The position numbers were made by a program, and so were the translations under genes. A stretch of DNA of 64,000 nucleotides from contig BDSI01000012.1 of NCBI GenBank assembly GCA_003117195.1, forward strand, positions 434,001 to 498,000, written 5' to 3'. Below are positions 22,129-34,135 of the stretch, piece after piece. The stretch is from Eudorina sp. 2006-703-Eu-15 (taxonomy: Eukaryota; Chlorophyta; Chlorophyceae; Chlamydomonadales; Volvocaceae). Positions within the stretch are counted from its first letter, which is position 1, and each line of letters opens with the position of its first letter. Below the pieces are notes generated by a model. The model saw only the letters and a program-made list of their open reading frames with translations, did not search any database and was not told the DNA's origin.

Positions 22129-24294
22129 CTTTTTGAACGCCGATCACAGCAGCTTTAGACTAGTACTGCCATGCAAATATTCCAGTGAACCAAGCCATTG
22201 CACATACAAACATGCGTAAATGTTGAGGCAACTCTGGCCCCCTCGCATGACCAAAAGGTATCAAACTGTGCATAGCAAAAAATCATCTTTACGCTTGCTC
22301 AAAGAGAATAACAATTGCTAAATCGAAAGCAGAGAGTCCCTGTCCTGGCGTCCAAACTTGAAGATGCCGTACGGCGTCTTGCGCTGTGCGGTTGTACGTG
22401 AAAACCACGGCATTGCCCAGGCCCCTTGTCTTTCAATGTGAGATCTGCGTCAGTTTCGAGCCTTGCCTTGCAGGCTGTACCATGCCCCTGGAATGAATGA
22501 GAGTGTGTAGTCAAACGAGGAACCGTTCGTACGCACGTTAAGTACGGGACGTGCACCAGAACTAGATTTCAAATATTGCGGAGAGAACTATGCATCTCCC
22601 ACTACGACGTGAAAGTCATGCAACGCGTGGTACTGAATAGAGGAATGGGCGGACCCAAGACAGCAAACAGTCTGTACACGTAGGCAGGGTGATATGCAAG
22701 GGGCATAGCAGTGCCCAACAGTCGCCTGTGTGCGAATATTATGTATCCAGTGCCCGACCCGTAAGGTAATAGAACGCTGTCGATTTTGCGCGATGTAGGG
22801 CGCGCTACTCAGCGCTACTCTCGGAAGGCGACCAACTGGTGCGGGTCTGCTGCTTTGGCCACACGGACTCACACCACAGTGAATGGTGGTGCGTGCGTGC
22901 GATCCTGGCGTTGTTTCCGCAATGAATTCACCCGCGAGCAAGACGCCGAGCAGTCAAATGACGACTGAAGGCGATGCAAGATAACGTGCAAGCGTACAGG
23001 CGTGCATGCCAAGGTAGCAAAGGGGACGCATGAAGGCTACGGCGATCTGAGTCGTACGGCATACGAACAACGACAGTTGGGCCAGGGCAAGGATTGCAGA
23101 ACAAAACAGATGTGGTGTGTGTACGCGCTATACACGCTCCTCATGGGAAACGCAGTTTGAGGACGGACTCTCGTAGTAGTAAGGTAACGGTGCGTTTAGC
23201 GGTTACTGTATAAACGGTGATGCTTGATGTGGGGCCACGGAGCTGTGGGGACCAAGCTAGCAACTACTATACTGGTTGACGTACTTTCACGATCCAGCAC
23301 CGCATATGGCCGACGCGCGCCCGCTCATGCCGGCAGCGTCGGGAAGCGTGCTGGCTCCCGACCCTCGACGTAATGTAATGTAACCGTTTCAAGGTGGACC
23401 CGACCCTCGACGTGATAGTGGAGCTCTTGACCTGTTTCCCATAATTGTGTCCACGGCTCCACCTTTGACGGTTGAAAGTATTTCTTCATCGTTTTGCGAA
23501 ATGGACAGTTCCCTCTCAAGCGCTTTGCTAACCGACTCCCTCATGCTCTGTACATTGTTGACGAGGCGTCGACCGCGTCCACCAGCAGACGTCGTCGTAC
23601 CGTCGCATGCATGCAAAACGGTAAGCGTCCTCACTATAATAACATGAGGGTATTTGCACTCTTGCGGGTGGGGTAGATACTCTGTGGGGTACTTCAAAAA
23701 ACATGTCGACTCCCTTCCGTGAAAGGGTTGCGTTTGGGTACGCTTCCACAGTTGGCCGCTGTGCGACGATTCGTTTCGTAGGTTCAGTACAGGCGGGACC
23801 CGCGCAATGCCTGCAAATGGTGGAAAACATTTGAAGATGATTGGCCAAACTATGTGCCCCTGCACCATACATGCATTGGCCGTGGCTTTCCAACTTACCG
23901 TACGACAGACGTGCAACGGATCGTACGCCATCTTGGCGTTGCCGATTGATCCATGTTTGCGCACTACTATTCCTATCTACAAGAAACGCGCTCTAACGAT
24001 ACAAAATCCTGATAAAGTGGTATTCATCGTGTCAGTCGTACTCATCACAAGGAGCCAAAACAGTACCAAAGTGCCCCAACAGATCCTCACCACAACCTGC
24101 AGTTGCTGTGATTATTGCAACGTCAACGCTGAATTGCTGGTAAGCATTGTGCGATTGCGAGCTGTGGAAAGTGGCGATGGAGCCCGCCGCACGCCACAGA
24201 CGGGTGTGGTTGGAGGTAAGAACTGAACGAATTGACGTATTATGAAATATTTCTGTATGCAAGTTGAACTAAAATTTGGCTGAGGGCTAAAGAT
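22129..24294. other. Intergenic between divergent MFSD5 and Msp1 genes
   Basis: About 2.2 kb holding two promoters and one short repeat copy (23383-23402). On the minus strand at 23575-23390, an acceptor-like TGTACAG is followed by an open stretch reading SMRESVSKALERELSISQ that looks protein-like. I could not join it to a start and a stop, so it is noted but not called as a gene. Confidence 0.35.
23383..23402 (+). repeat. Dispersed ~55-bp repeat, copy 5 (partial)
   Basis: TAACCGTTTCAAGGTGGACC matches the left part of the copy at 17505, after which similarity stops. It is intergenic. Confidence 0.6.
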
Positions 24295-27200
24295 ATGCGC
24301 TCATCCTCGCAGCTGTTCACGCAAGCTGTGGCCCTCGGTGCTATGATTTGGGGGTTGAAAGTATGCCTTCAATACATTGACCCCTATCGGGAGCAACGCG
24401 AACAGGTTCGTCTGAAAGGGTTGCAGTATTTTGTATTACAACAAGTTACCGTCGTTTTACTTGGTAGCGGCGCTTATGGTTTCAGGCAAAAAAACGAGCG
24501 GCATTTTTGAAGCAGCAGCTTGGCAGGTCGTTGGACCTCAACGAGTTTGAGCAGCTGTTGGCGGCCCAAGTCGTGAATCCGGACCACATCGAAGTGGAGA
24601 TGCAGGATGTGTCTGGCCTTGAAAACATCGTTGCAGACCTGGTAAGCGGAATCATTAATACACGACGGATGACCCATGGGGCATTCTGTAGGTACCGATG
24701 GAAGACGACATGACACAGGCTGGCAAATAGCTTTCCTTTTGCGGCACGAACGAGATGGTTCCCAGCGTTGGATACAAGTATCCGTCAAAGATCGTAACAG
24801 TCTGATCGACTGTGTCACAATTTCGTGTTAGCCCCGGGTTTCTTAAGACGCGTTGCCGGCCAGTGGGTAGAGATGGCACACCTGGCACTTGCTTGGGAGG
24901 AAACGTCTTTGGCGGGCACCTGCTGTTATGTCCGGACTGGCCTCAGGAGACCAAGCTTCTCTATCCCCTCATGCGGCCGGAGCTCTATCGGACGACGCTC
25001 TGGAAGCAGACAAAGGGCGTCTTGCTGTGAGCGGGGCCCCATGGAGGGAAAGGGCAGTTCGTAGCAACATGCACGAGGGGCTACGTGGGCCTAGCCTCTG
25101 GGAGGCAGGCATCGATCTAGAAAATATCTGACATAACGGCAGCGGGCGGGACACCGTCTCCACAAACACTAATAATTACGCATATGGGTCCTCCAGGCGC
25201 GCAGCTCCCAAACGGGTGGATTGCTATTATAACTCTGTGTGTACATGTCCCTCACCATTAATCTCATTATTCCACTCACTCGCAACAACGACCTCGCCAC
25301 GTGCCCTCCCAGCTGCCGGTCCCTCACCATTAATCTCATTATTCCACTCACTCGCAACAACGACCTCGCCACGTGCCCTCCCAGCTGCCGGTCCGAAGCC
25401 ACAACGCACGGGAAGTTGCTCTACACGACTAACAGTCCCCATCGCCTAGATGGCAAATCTCTGCGTGCCCCACATCCCAACAAGCCATGAAGCCAACCCC
25501 TGACTGAGCCCCGGTCGGTATTGCCCTCTTTACTCCTCCCTGCTGTTGCTGCTGCTGCGCTCCATCACGCCTCACGATAGCTACGGTCCGCCGGGCACTG
25601 GCAAGACGATGCTGGCCAAGGTCGGGCATTAATTACCGGATTACCGTTCCACGTCGTGCTAGGATGGATTTTGGATTAGGATACAATGCTGGAATATATG
25701 TGTTGACCCCCAAAGCTGGCGGCATTGTTTGAGCGAATCATGCCGAGGTCGATATGTGGGTATGTATTGTTGTTGGGAAATCAGCTGCGTAGTGCCCGCT
25801 TCCGGTCGCGCATCATTCTGTGGGCATGATCGCCCGCGCCCGGCCCGCAGGCCCTAGCCAAGCAGTCCAACTGCTTCTTCCTCAACATCACCGCCTCCTC
25901 CATCATGAGCAAATGGTTGGGAGACGCCAACCGCCTGGTACGGGCGGTGTTCAGCCTGGCCGCCAAACTGGAGCCTTGCATCATCTTTATAGGTAATGCG
26001 TAGGGCCTTATCACTCGGGGGGAGGGCGGCATCATGACACGTCGCGGCTCTTCAGATCCCGCACGTTGCTGTCGCAAGCATCATTGGCGGTGGGGTTGAT
26101 CGTCACATTGGATGGCTCCCGTGTGCGTGTGTGTTCAACAAGAAGCCCACCCGTGTGCGTGTGCGTGTTAAAGAGAACTGTGTGTGTGTGTTACATATCT
26201 GCCGGGCCGACACTGGCCTGGGGCGCTAACCCGCCCCATACGGGAGACCGCCGAAGCACTCTCCCCCGGATACGGGGGAGAGGGGCGTGTGTGTGTGTGT
26301 GTTGGGGGGGTCCTCTGGCCGCATGCACAGGCTGATTGTTAGAGGCATGCACATACTGGGTTGTCTGAGGCGCCGTCACACGCATGGGTGCGCTCCGGAT
26401 CTGCGCTGAGGGAGCTTGACGAAGATGTGTGCGTCGTTGTGCGGACCAGGATGGCGCTTGTTGCGCCCTTGACTTCTCCGGCCCATACATTGCGCACGCC
26501 TTCGCCATGCACACCCTCAGATGAGGTGGACGCCATGCTTGGCAAGCGCGGCAGTAGCAGCGAGCACGAGGCGATGCTGCAGGTCAAGACGGAGTTCATG
26601 CAGCTCTGGGACGGCATGGAGTCAAGCAGAGGCCAGGTGCGTATTGCATTCGTGGCCACTTGAGGACTTCGATTACATGGCTAGGCTAGGCTAGGCTAGG
26701 CTAGGCTAGTACGGCTAGGCTAGTGAACGTTTGCGTACGCACTTAACGGAGTGGCGCACTTAACGGAGTGGCGTACGCAGTGCGCGCCGAGGGCCTTCAC
26801 GGCGGTGGTGTCCCTGGTGAAGGCTGCGGTAATGTGAAGGCTGCGGTGATATGAAGGCTGGAGTGATGTGAAGGCTGGGATGATGTTTCAACGAACTGAA
26901 TCTGAAAAGTATACTTAAATGGACTCCTGCGCGGGGCGTGGGCAGCGACCGCGTTGCCAGAGACGTTCTGCTGAGCGTATCGGTTTTGTTGCTGGTTGGG
27001 CACACATGAACCAACGGAAACATTTCTACTGGGCGCGGGGGTATCACGAGTGTTCGGTCACGTTCGCCTGGGGAAAACACCGCACGACCGTCAGTGCACC
27101 TACTCGTCAGTGCACCTACCACTGCATGACTTGTTAGTGCGCCTACCATGCAGCACACATGCACCACACATGTACCGCACATGCACCACTCCACACATGC

Positions 27201-28878
27201 ACCGCACATGTACCGCACATGCACCACTCCACACATGCACCACACATGTACCGCACATGTACCGCACATGTACCGCACATGTACCGCACATGTACCGCAC
27301 ATGGGTCCGCTGTCAACCCATGCCTGCCACGGCATTTCCTGCTGCGCAACCGCAACCGGGGGTCAGGTGGTGTCAGCAGGGTTGCGAACAACAATTAAAG
27401 TCTGGTCCGTTGCTGTTCTGCGTGGGCTCGTTTCTGTCGATCCTCGTCTTCTTCACTCGTTTTAAGCCAAATTATTACCTTGGCTGCTCTGGGACCCTGC
27501 AGCGTGTGGTAGTTATGGGCGCTACGAACCGGCCCTGGATGGTGGACGAGGCGGTGCTGCGGAGGTTCACCCTCATGTATGAGGTAAGGTGGTAAGCCAC
27601 CCTCGAGGCTGCCGTTGGGGAATTGGCGTCGGTTGGAAGCCCTCAACGCCATCCAAACAGGCCGTTGCTTGCGACTGTGCTGTCAGCACGGTGACGTGTC
27701 CATGCATGTGGCACACGGCCGACGTGATGCCGTAGACAGCCGGCCCAAGCGCGGTTTGCCGGGGATCTGGTTGACGGTCGAGTGAGAGCGCCGCACGAAA
27801 CGCGGTGGCGGCCCGCGGTCATCCGGCCCTCCTGCTGCAGATCGGCCTGCCCGATGCAGCCCAGCGTCGGTCCATCCTGCTGGGTTACCTGCGCAAACAC
27901 AACAACGAGGTGCCCAACAGCGTCGCACCAGAGCTGTTGTTCAGCCGCGACGCCGACAGGAACAGCAGCGGCTTGGCCACGGAGGCGCAGGCGCGCCAGC
28001 AGAATGGCAGCGCCGCCAGCGCAGCAGGAGCCGGCGGTTCCGGCGAGCCCAGCGCGCTGGATCGCATTGCGGAGGCCACCGAGGGCTTCAGCGGCAGCGA
28101 CCTACTCGAGCTCTGCTCGCAGGCGGCGCAGCGGGTCCTGGCGGAGCACCTGCACGAGCTGCAGACCGCGTGAGTCACCTCGGACCCCTCCCGACCGGCG
28201 TGCTCGTCGTGGCATCCGGACTTGCCTTGCGCTTTAGGCACAGCCACGAGTCGCTTCTGGGTTCGTTCACCATTTGCAGCTCGTGCGCCGCTGCGCTTTT
28301 GCTTGATCGGAGCTGGACGACTACGTGCGGTTCGAGAAGTTGAGCTGGCTGGCCAACCCACCCGGCGGGCCAGCAAGCCCCTGTTTGGTATGTTGGCCTA
28401 TTATCTGCAAGGTGCCATAACATGGATTGGAATGCTGTCGAGCCGTTTGGGTTCCCGTTCTCGCTGTCTGCCTTCTTTTGGCTGCAGGGCGGCGTCTGGG
28501 ACGGATGACCGCGAAGCTCACGCCATGAGACCCATGGGTCTGTCAGATTTGGAGGACGCCCTGACGCACGTGCGCCCTTCGTTGCACCGGGCGGACGAGT
28601 ACAGCAAGGTAAGGCAAGCACGAGATAGACTTTGCTCTAATCCTGGCATGGCACTAAGTCACTACTTGTTCGGGATTTCCTTATGGGGGACACTAGGGAC
28701 TTCCTTATTCTGTGTTTCAAGTTTTTACGAGGTGTTGAAAGCATCGGCTATGTGGTGTGTGCTTTCCAATTCTTGTTGTTTTCAGGGAATGTCGGCAAGC
28801 TCGGGTACGTCCGGACCCTTCAGCCCTGACATGGCGACGGCGTTGGCCCTGCTCATGCAGCATCTGCGGGCGAGCTGA
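24295..28878 (+). CDS. MSP1: Msp1/ATAD1 AAA ATPase (10 exons, 422 aa)
   Basis: Exons 24295-24405, 24486-24641, 24947-25026, 25581-25620, 25851-25992, 26521-26636, 27503-27583, 27841-28169, 28488-28608 and 28786-28878 make one frame. Msp1/ATAD1 is anchored in the outer mitochondrial (and peroxisomal) membrane and extracts mislocalised tail-anchored proteins. An N-terminal anchor (LFTQAVALGAMIWGLKV, about 8-24) is followed by DPYREQREQAKKRAAFLKQQ, as in Msp1. Walker A is YGPPGTGKT (about 117-125), encoded by a 40-base exon. The substrate-loop region SIMSKWLGDANRLVRAVFSL, Walker B CIIFIDEVDAML, MGATNRPWMVDEAVLRRF (sensor and arginine fingers) and FSGSDLLELCSQAA all follow in order. The protein is about 60 residues longer than human ATAD1, partly from a Ser/Ala/Gly-rich insert in exon 8. 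Introns 3, 5 and 6 are full of tandem repeats. Confidence 0.93.
25247..25390 (+). repeat. Perfect 72-bp tandem duplication
   Basis: Two identical 72-base units starting GTCCCTCACCATTAATCTC lie head to tail in intron 3 of the Msp1 gene. No difference between copies was seen, so the event is recent or maintained by conversion. Confidence 0.9.
26100..26310. repeat. GT-rich microsatellite region
   Basis: Interrupted runs of GTGTGCGTGT and GTGTGTGT spread over about 200 bases in intron 5 of the Msp1 gene, with a CCCCCGGATACGGGGG hairpin-like palindrome at about 26263-26279. Confidence 0.75.
26676..26882. repeat. Three short tandem arrays in Msp1 intron 6
   Basis: In order: pentamer GGCTA repeated about six times and then again (26676-26725); a 17-bp unit CGCACTTAACGGAGTGG twice (about 26738-26773), followed by an imperfect third start; and a 17-bp unit close to TGAAGGCTGCGGTGATG four times (about 26818-26882). 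Confidence 0.8.
27148..27303. repeat. 11-bp tandem array ATGTACCGCAC
   Basis: About 13 copies of ATGTACCGCAC and its variants ATGCACCACAC and ATGCACCACTCCACAC. It lies in intron 6 of the Msp1 gene. Because 11 is not a multiple of 3, it creates repetitive chance frames on both strands. Confidence 0.88.
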
Positions 28879-29616
28879 GGAAAATCCATATATCCTACGC
28901 CAGCTGCTGTCAACAGTCAACTTGTCCTCCGGGGAAACAGTGCTGCACTGTCACTTGCCTGATAGGTTGCGAGCACGCTGTTGGGGTGCCCACGCCGACA
29001 TTCATGCGTCCGCTGTAAGTGCAGATGGATATGCTGTTCACAAGGTTTCCAAGTAGGTTATTTAATGGTAACTGAGTGAAGAGCCGGAGTTAGGAGCCTT
29101 GGTTGCAGCAGTTGTGCTACACAACTCAGCTTCCTGATCAAACTGAATGACAAAGTAGATCGGTGGGCTTCGTTACTGAGGCGGGTTGTTGGTGCAACAC
29201 ACGCGGCTTGTTGCGATGCCTCCGATTGTAAAATGGACGTGTAAGTACAGAAGGCAGCCTGGGGATTTTTGGATAGTGTGTTACATGTGAAGCGTTTTAT
29301 TAGATCCTAAAATTTGACACGGCGCAATAGATGCCATTCGTCAATGGATCACTTGCGGGCCCATGGGACCCCATTGGCAAGCGCCGCCATCTTCAATCTT
29401 CTGGGCGACTGTCCAAACAGTCATAGTCTTTGTGCACGCAGCGTATCGTTAATCGGTGACGACCTCGAAGCATGCACAGCGATATTAACAGATCGCGACA
29501 GCGACAATAAATTAGAATGCACGGAATGAACAAAACAACAAAAATGTCAACATATTTACACAGCGCACAACGTTGGCGCAGATGTACGCCAGTTGGTCAA
29601 CGACCCTCCGCATACC
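28879..29616. other. Convergent intergenic region
   Basis: About 740 bases between the 3' ends of Msp1 (+) and four-TM gene A (-). No further gene recognised. Confidence 0.45.
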
Positions 29617-30522
29617 CTACACAGCAGAAGCCGCCTTGTCAGCAACGGGGGTGCTCTGGCTAGCCTCACCCTCCGGAACCATGCCCAGGGCAATAATGAG
29701 CATACAGTTAACAGTAGCTGTCATGATAGAGCCAGCAATCCAAGTGCGCACGCGATGCTTGGTCTGAGTCTCCCAGTCCGCGGTGATCGAGTCCATGGTC
29801 AGCGTCATGTCGCACATTTGGATGTACAGGAGGGTGGCCTGCGAAGGGGAAGCCGGATATTCAATGAACATCAGACTTGTTATCCAAGTTAAAAGAGGTG
29901 AAAACGCCAGGTACCGAACACACATAGGCATGCGCGTATCATAGAAACAAAACAAGAGAACTATTCCAACAGTTATAATGTTGCACATTATCAATTTAAA
30001 CTAATTGATCATTCAATTACAACGATGCCACTAGGCACTATCAACACTCACCACCGCGAACATGCCTAGCCAAGAAGCGCGAGTCTTGGCATACATGCCG
30101 CCAGCGGATGCCACCCCGACACAAACAATCAGCGCAAATTCGAGGCAGACGATGAACCTGCGTAAAACAATGGCGAACGGTAACCGAATGTGCAGTTTTC
30201 AACCGCCGCAAGTTCCGACGAGTAAAATGGCGGCAGCGCGACTCACCAGTAGTAGCGGAAATAGGTGTAACAAGCAAGACCAGTGGACAGGCCGCTCACG
30301 CCAGCGAACTGGACATCCCAGCCCTGGACACACTTATCCTGGACAGAAGCAATACCAGCAAGACTGACCGACCTGCGTACAGTTTCGCATCAAAGATTTG
30401 TAAGTATGGACATAATTGGCAGCCGGATTGAAATTCAGAGCAAGATAAAAGCCCGCGACCGCGACTCACCATGTACAGAAGGCCAGTGCAGCAAGGCCCA
30501 TCACGATAGAGCTAGATGCCAT
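29617..30522 (-). CDS. Four-TM membrane protein, paralogue A (4 exons, 168 aa)
   Basis: Exons 30522-30470, 30372-30247, 30157-30052 and 29838-29617, phases 2, 2, 0. I do not recognise the family. The protein has four predicted membrane segments: one in exon 1 into exon 2, FIVCLEFALIVCVGVA in exon 3, one across the exon 3/4 junction (LGMFAVATLLYI), and AGSIMTATVNCMLIIAL near the C-terminus. Between the first two lies a loop with two Cys (DKCVQGW and LACYTYFRYYW), which could form a disulphide. The C-terminal tail is short, Ala-rich and soluble. Gene B at 41219-42021 has the same exon lengths except for 3 bases in the last exon, and the same phases, so the two are duplicates. The layout recalls MARVEL- or claudin-like four-TM proteins, but no signature confirms that. 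Confidence 0.85.
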
Positions 30523-31356
30523 CCTGCACAAACAAAAGAAATCATACGCTTGACCGAACGGGCCAAGACACAATGCTACTTCGCGGGACATGCTTCCGTA
30601 AAGGCGTGAACGGCCAACTCATCAATGAGGGTAAAATTTACAAAGAAACAGACAAAGCAAACCCTAACGATGTCTATGTAAGTTTGGCGAATGGGCCATT
30701 ACAGCTACCTTGTGACGTTGGTTTGACCGGCAAGCTGTCGCAATAAGAAGAAGCGATGGTAACTGGTACAGCGAGGCGACTGTGATATTTGAATGCGCAG
30801 ACTTTAAGTTCTTGATATGTAAGCGAGCAATAGAATGTTCTGCATGCTTCCGGCTTGCCTCGCTATATCTAGTCATCGTGGGCCTTATCATGCCAGCGCA
30901 TTTGCAACTGTACTGTGCATTCTGAGCCCGACACCAGCCATTTGAATGTCGGACATACTCCTGATGATTTGAAATACAAGGATGCCAACAAGCGTGTGTT
31001 TCCATGAGTTTTGGTAAGGGGCGTACCTTCCAGCAACCCCTAACCAATTAAGTAACGGTTGATTACCAGAACCGATTACGCTTATGTTGTCTTAGCATCA
31101 ACTTTGGAAAGGAAACGTCAAAATTACCGTGAAGTTGATCGGGAAATTGGGAAAATTGGACGGAAAATGAGACGCTGACGACAGCCTTCTAGACGATACG
31201 GTTATGCTCGTCCACGAGAAGGAAAGGGAAACTGAAAGTATTACATGTCGACACTGTCTACTGCCATGATGCATATTAGCAACCAGCCATTCGACAAATC
31301 CGTGTGCGGCAGAACGAGGGCTTGCCAGCGCGAACATCTTACACGTCATTCTCACG
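30523..31356. other. Intergenic, EMC2 3' side to gene A promoter
   Basis: About 830 bases between two minus-strand genes. No gene or RNA recognised. Confidence 0.45.
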
Positions 31357-33794
31357 TCAGAGCCCCTGCCCAACCAGCTTTGCAAGGATTGGCTCCACAA
31401 AAGGCAGTTTGTCAGGCGCATGCTGCTTGTAGATGCGTATCAGAGCTTGCGACGTAACATCGGGCAGCTCAAGCTGCGCTCGGCTGCGCGAGTCTTGTAC
31501 CACCACCTGCACGTGAAGATGGGCGGCACATTTGCAGTCATTTCTCGAAACGTTTTTGGGGGTACAAATATACCACGCACTCGCATGCAGCGGAGCCCAC
31601 CTTGTCAGTGATGTGGGCGGTGCATGCCACCACGCCGAACAGCGCACGTAAGCTTCCGCCCCCAGTCAGCTCAATCGCTTTCGCGTAGTACGACCGCGCG
31701 GTCCTGAGGGCATTCCAAATGCGCCGTAAAGCCACCTTAGCGTGCGCAAATGCAGCATTGAATGTGCCCTACGGCATCAGCAAACAACGCATATTAGCCT
31801 GCGAACCCTGCTTCCGTGCCCGGAAAGTCACACATCTCAAGGTTGGCATTCCCTGGACTTCGAATGCAACCCGCCCGACCCCTGTGTATACATTAACACG
31901 ATATGGTTGGACCATTTCACCCGATGGATGCCATTCCAATGAGCCCCCGCCCCCCCAAATACGCACTTGCAATTTGTCGGCCCTCCGATGGTATAGAGGA
32001 TGTCCGCGTAGCGCACATGGAAGCTGCTGTTCGCAGGGACCAGCATAAGCAGCTCCTCGTAGCAGAAGGCTGCCTGCCGGTAGTTCTGAACCTGCGTGGG
32101 CAGGCCGGCGGGCGTGCAGTAGGGTAACTACGCGACAGCCCGCCGGACAGGCCGACAGCCCGCTAGACTGGCCACGGTCCAACGTGGAGCAGGGGGCGAG
32201 AGGCTATGCAGTAAACCTTTGTCATGCTGCTTATACGCTTCTACACCAATCGGGTCCAGATGGTCTCCAGATGGATGCAGGAGATGGCTTCAGGACACTG
32301 CCGGGCCCAGTGCGGCTCCAGTGCGGCTCGTCTCCGCAACCGTACGCTTGGCCATATGCCTGTCCGCACTTCCACCAGCTACACGGATTGGTGGTGGCGG
32401 GTCGGCCAAGCGTTTTTCAGCCTGCGAGTCCTTGGGCGAAATCTCGCCCCTTGGCCGGGCTGATCGTACCTCGAGATACATTTCCGCGAGCTCCTCCCAG
32501 GCGTCCTTGTCGTTGGCGTAAGTGTCCAGGTACTTGCGGAGCGCTTCGATGGCGGCGCTCGTGTTCCCTCGGGTGCGCTCCACGGCCACCTGGGATTGGG
32601 CCGCAAGCACGGTTGGAGCATGCAACCGCACTGCAGCGTCTTAGGCAGGCACAAATTAAAAACTTTGGGCAGCCGGCAGCGTGTTGGCGCCGTTCGTGAG
32701 GATACAGAACGATCATCATCACTCGGAAGCAGCACACGGCGGCGTCTGTACAGAAGCTGATCAGCAGGCTGCTGCAGTGAGGCGTCACAGTGCGGCAGCG
32801 CCCTTGGATGGTCGTGACAATGCGTAATACCCACCAGGCGTTTTAGGGCCATCTCGTTGGTCGGGTCCTGCGCCAGGAGATCTCGGTAGATCGCCTCCGC
32901 CTGGTTGGTTTCCATGGCAGCCTCATAGTACATGCCCTGCGCCACAGGATGGGCACCAGTAACAAGCGTGCGGCGTGGTCAAGTCGATGCAACCGCATTT
33001 CCTCAGCCAACGATCAAACGCTGGCACATGTTGGGCACCTTGCATGCTGCCCAAGCAGCCCATCCCAGTGCCATTTTCTTCCTGGCCCCACAGGCCACAC
33101 ACGTCCTAATGCCTTGCGCCTTGCCCAGCTGTCCAATAAACGCAAGTCCCGGTCATCCACATCGGCCGCTACCTGCAGGCGCTTTGCTCGGATGCTGTCG
33201 GGGAAGCGACGAACGATCGCGATGATTACGGACGCTGCGAACTGGAGGGCGTGGCTGTCCAGCGCCGCTACCGCCACCTGCTCGTGCACGGTCCATACTG
33301 CGAGAAGTGGCAGGGAAGGACGCCATCGAAGCGCGCGCTGTCAACGACTATACCTCCATCGTTACCGGACACTGTCTCGGACCGGAGAAAGCCGGCACTA
33401 TGGAGGTGGTGCTCGTCTATCTGTTGTGGTCACTCTCAAGGCACGCTCCCAACGGATCCTGCGGGTGTGCACCGGGGAGTACGAACCCCATCAACCCTAC
33501 GGCTCACATTCCTCCTCCGATAGGTGGCTCTTATAGTGCCGCAGGAGGATGTTGCCATAACGCGCCACAGTGGGCGAGTCCCGTATATGCAAGTCACGCA
33601 CCTGCACGAGGGGAGTTGTCAAGCAGTCAAGGCTCCCGGGGGGACAGATCGCGCGTGCAGAAACGGCTCGCACATTACCACTTTCAAGACAATGAAAATC
33701 TCACCAGTCGCAGGTATTTAATCAGCTTTTCTGCGCTGGGGACTCCCTTGGCGCCCCGCAGCTGCCGCTCAACCTCCTCCAGCTCAATCTCCAT
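31357..33794 (-). CDS. EMC2: ER membrane protein complex subunit 2, EMC2 (8 exons, 302 aa)
   Basis: Exons 33794-33705, 33601-33508, 33297-33173, 32936-32835, 32589-32470, 32091-31967, 31703-31601 and 31506-31357 form one frame. EMC2 is the cytosolic TPR subunit of the EMC, an insertase for tail-anchored and polytopic proteins at the ER. Family blocks appear in order: LWTVHEQVAVAALDSHALQF (about 62-81), RRFPDSIRAKRLQGMYYEAA, YRDLLAQDPTNEMALKRLVA, AIEALRKYLDTYANDKDAW, ELAEMYLEVQNYRQAAFCYE, ELLMLVPANSSFHVRYADIL and RSYYAKAIELTGGGSLRALF. These make a run of TPR helices. The C-terminal helix (IYKQHAPDKLPFVEPIL) matches the family end. The length is close to human EMC2 (297 aa). It is divergent from DEG9. 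Confidence 0.93.
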
Positions 33795-34135
33795 GGTAAT
33801 CAATTAATGTACGCAAAATGAGAGTATTTAAACGAACATTTCCGCAAGGTACACCTGACTTGTCCGAGGAAACTGACTAGAGTACTGATGTTTTATACCG
33901 CAAGTGCTCAAGGCGAAAATATTCGTTTAAATAGTTTGGCAATTCGGGTGTTCCAGTCCTGCTTCGGTGCATTGGCGTGGATGATGTATCAATCATATGC
34001 CGACATTTGTCAGTACTGCACCTCCTCATGTTGCCTTATGCATCAATCTGGGGAAAACCCTTGAGATGGTAATTTTGTCGCAGATCTATTGAGTTTGCTA
34101 GGCAAAATTAGCACACCCTGTCGCAGCGATCGACC
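33795..34135. promoter_or_regulatory. Bidirectional promoter of EMC2 and DEG9, with 17-bp inverted repeat
   Basis: Only 341 bases separate the two start codons. Inside, TATTTAAACGAACATTT (33825-33841) and AAATATTCGTTTAAATA (33917-33933) are inverted copies matching at 16 of 17 positions, with a 75-base spacer. Both contain TTTAAA, so they could act as TATA-like elements facing the two genes or as a symmetrical factor site. Function is inferred from position and symmetry only. Confidence 0.6.

Noticed and set aside
26760..27335. 191-codon minus frame with repeating Cys-Gly-Thr and Val-His-Val-Arg-Tyr peptides
   Set aside because: It is an artefact of the 11-bp tandem array inside an Msp1 intron.
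28311..28397. Extra Msp1 exon reading LDDYVRFEKLSW
   Set aside because: It looks protein-like and has a plausible donor, but its phase does not fit exon 8 (phase 2) or the next exon, whereas joining 28169 directly to 28488 keeps the frame and gives the conserved C-terminal helix. It could be a minor alternative exon.
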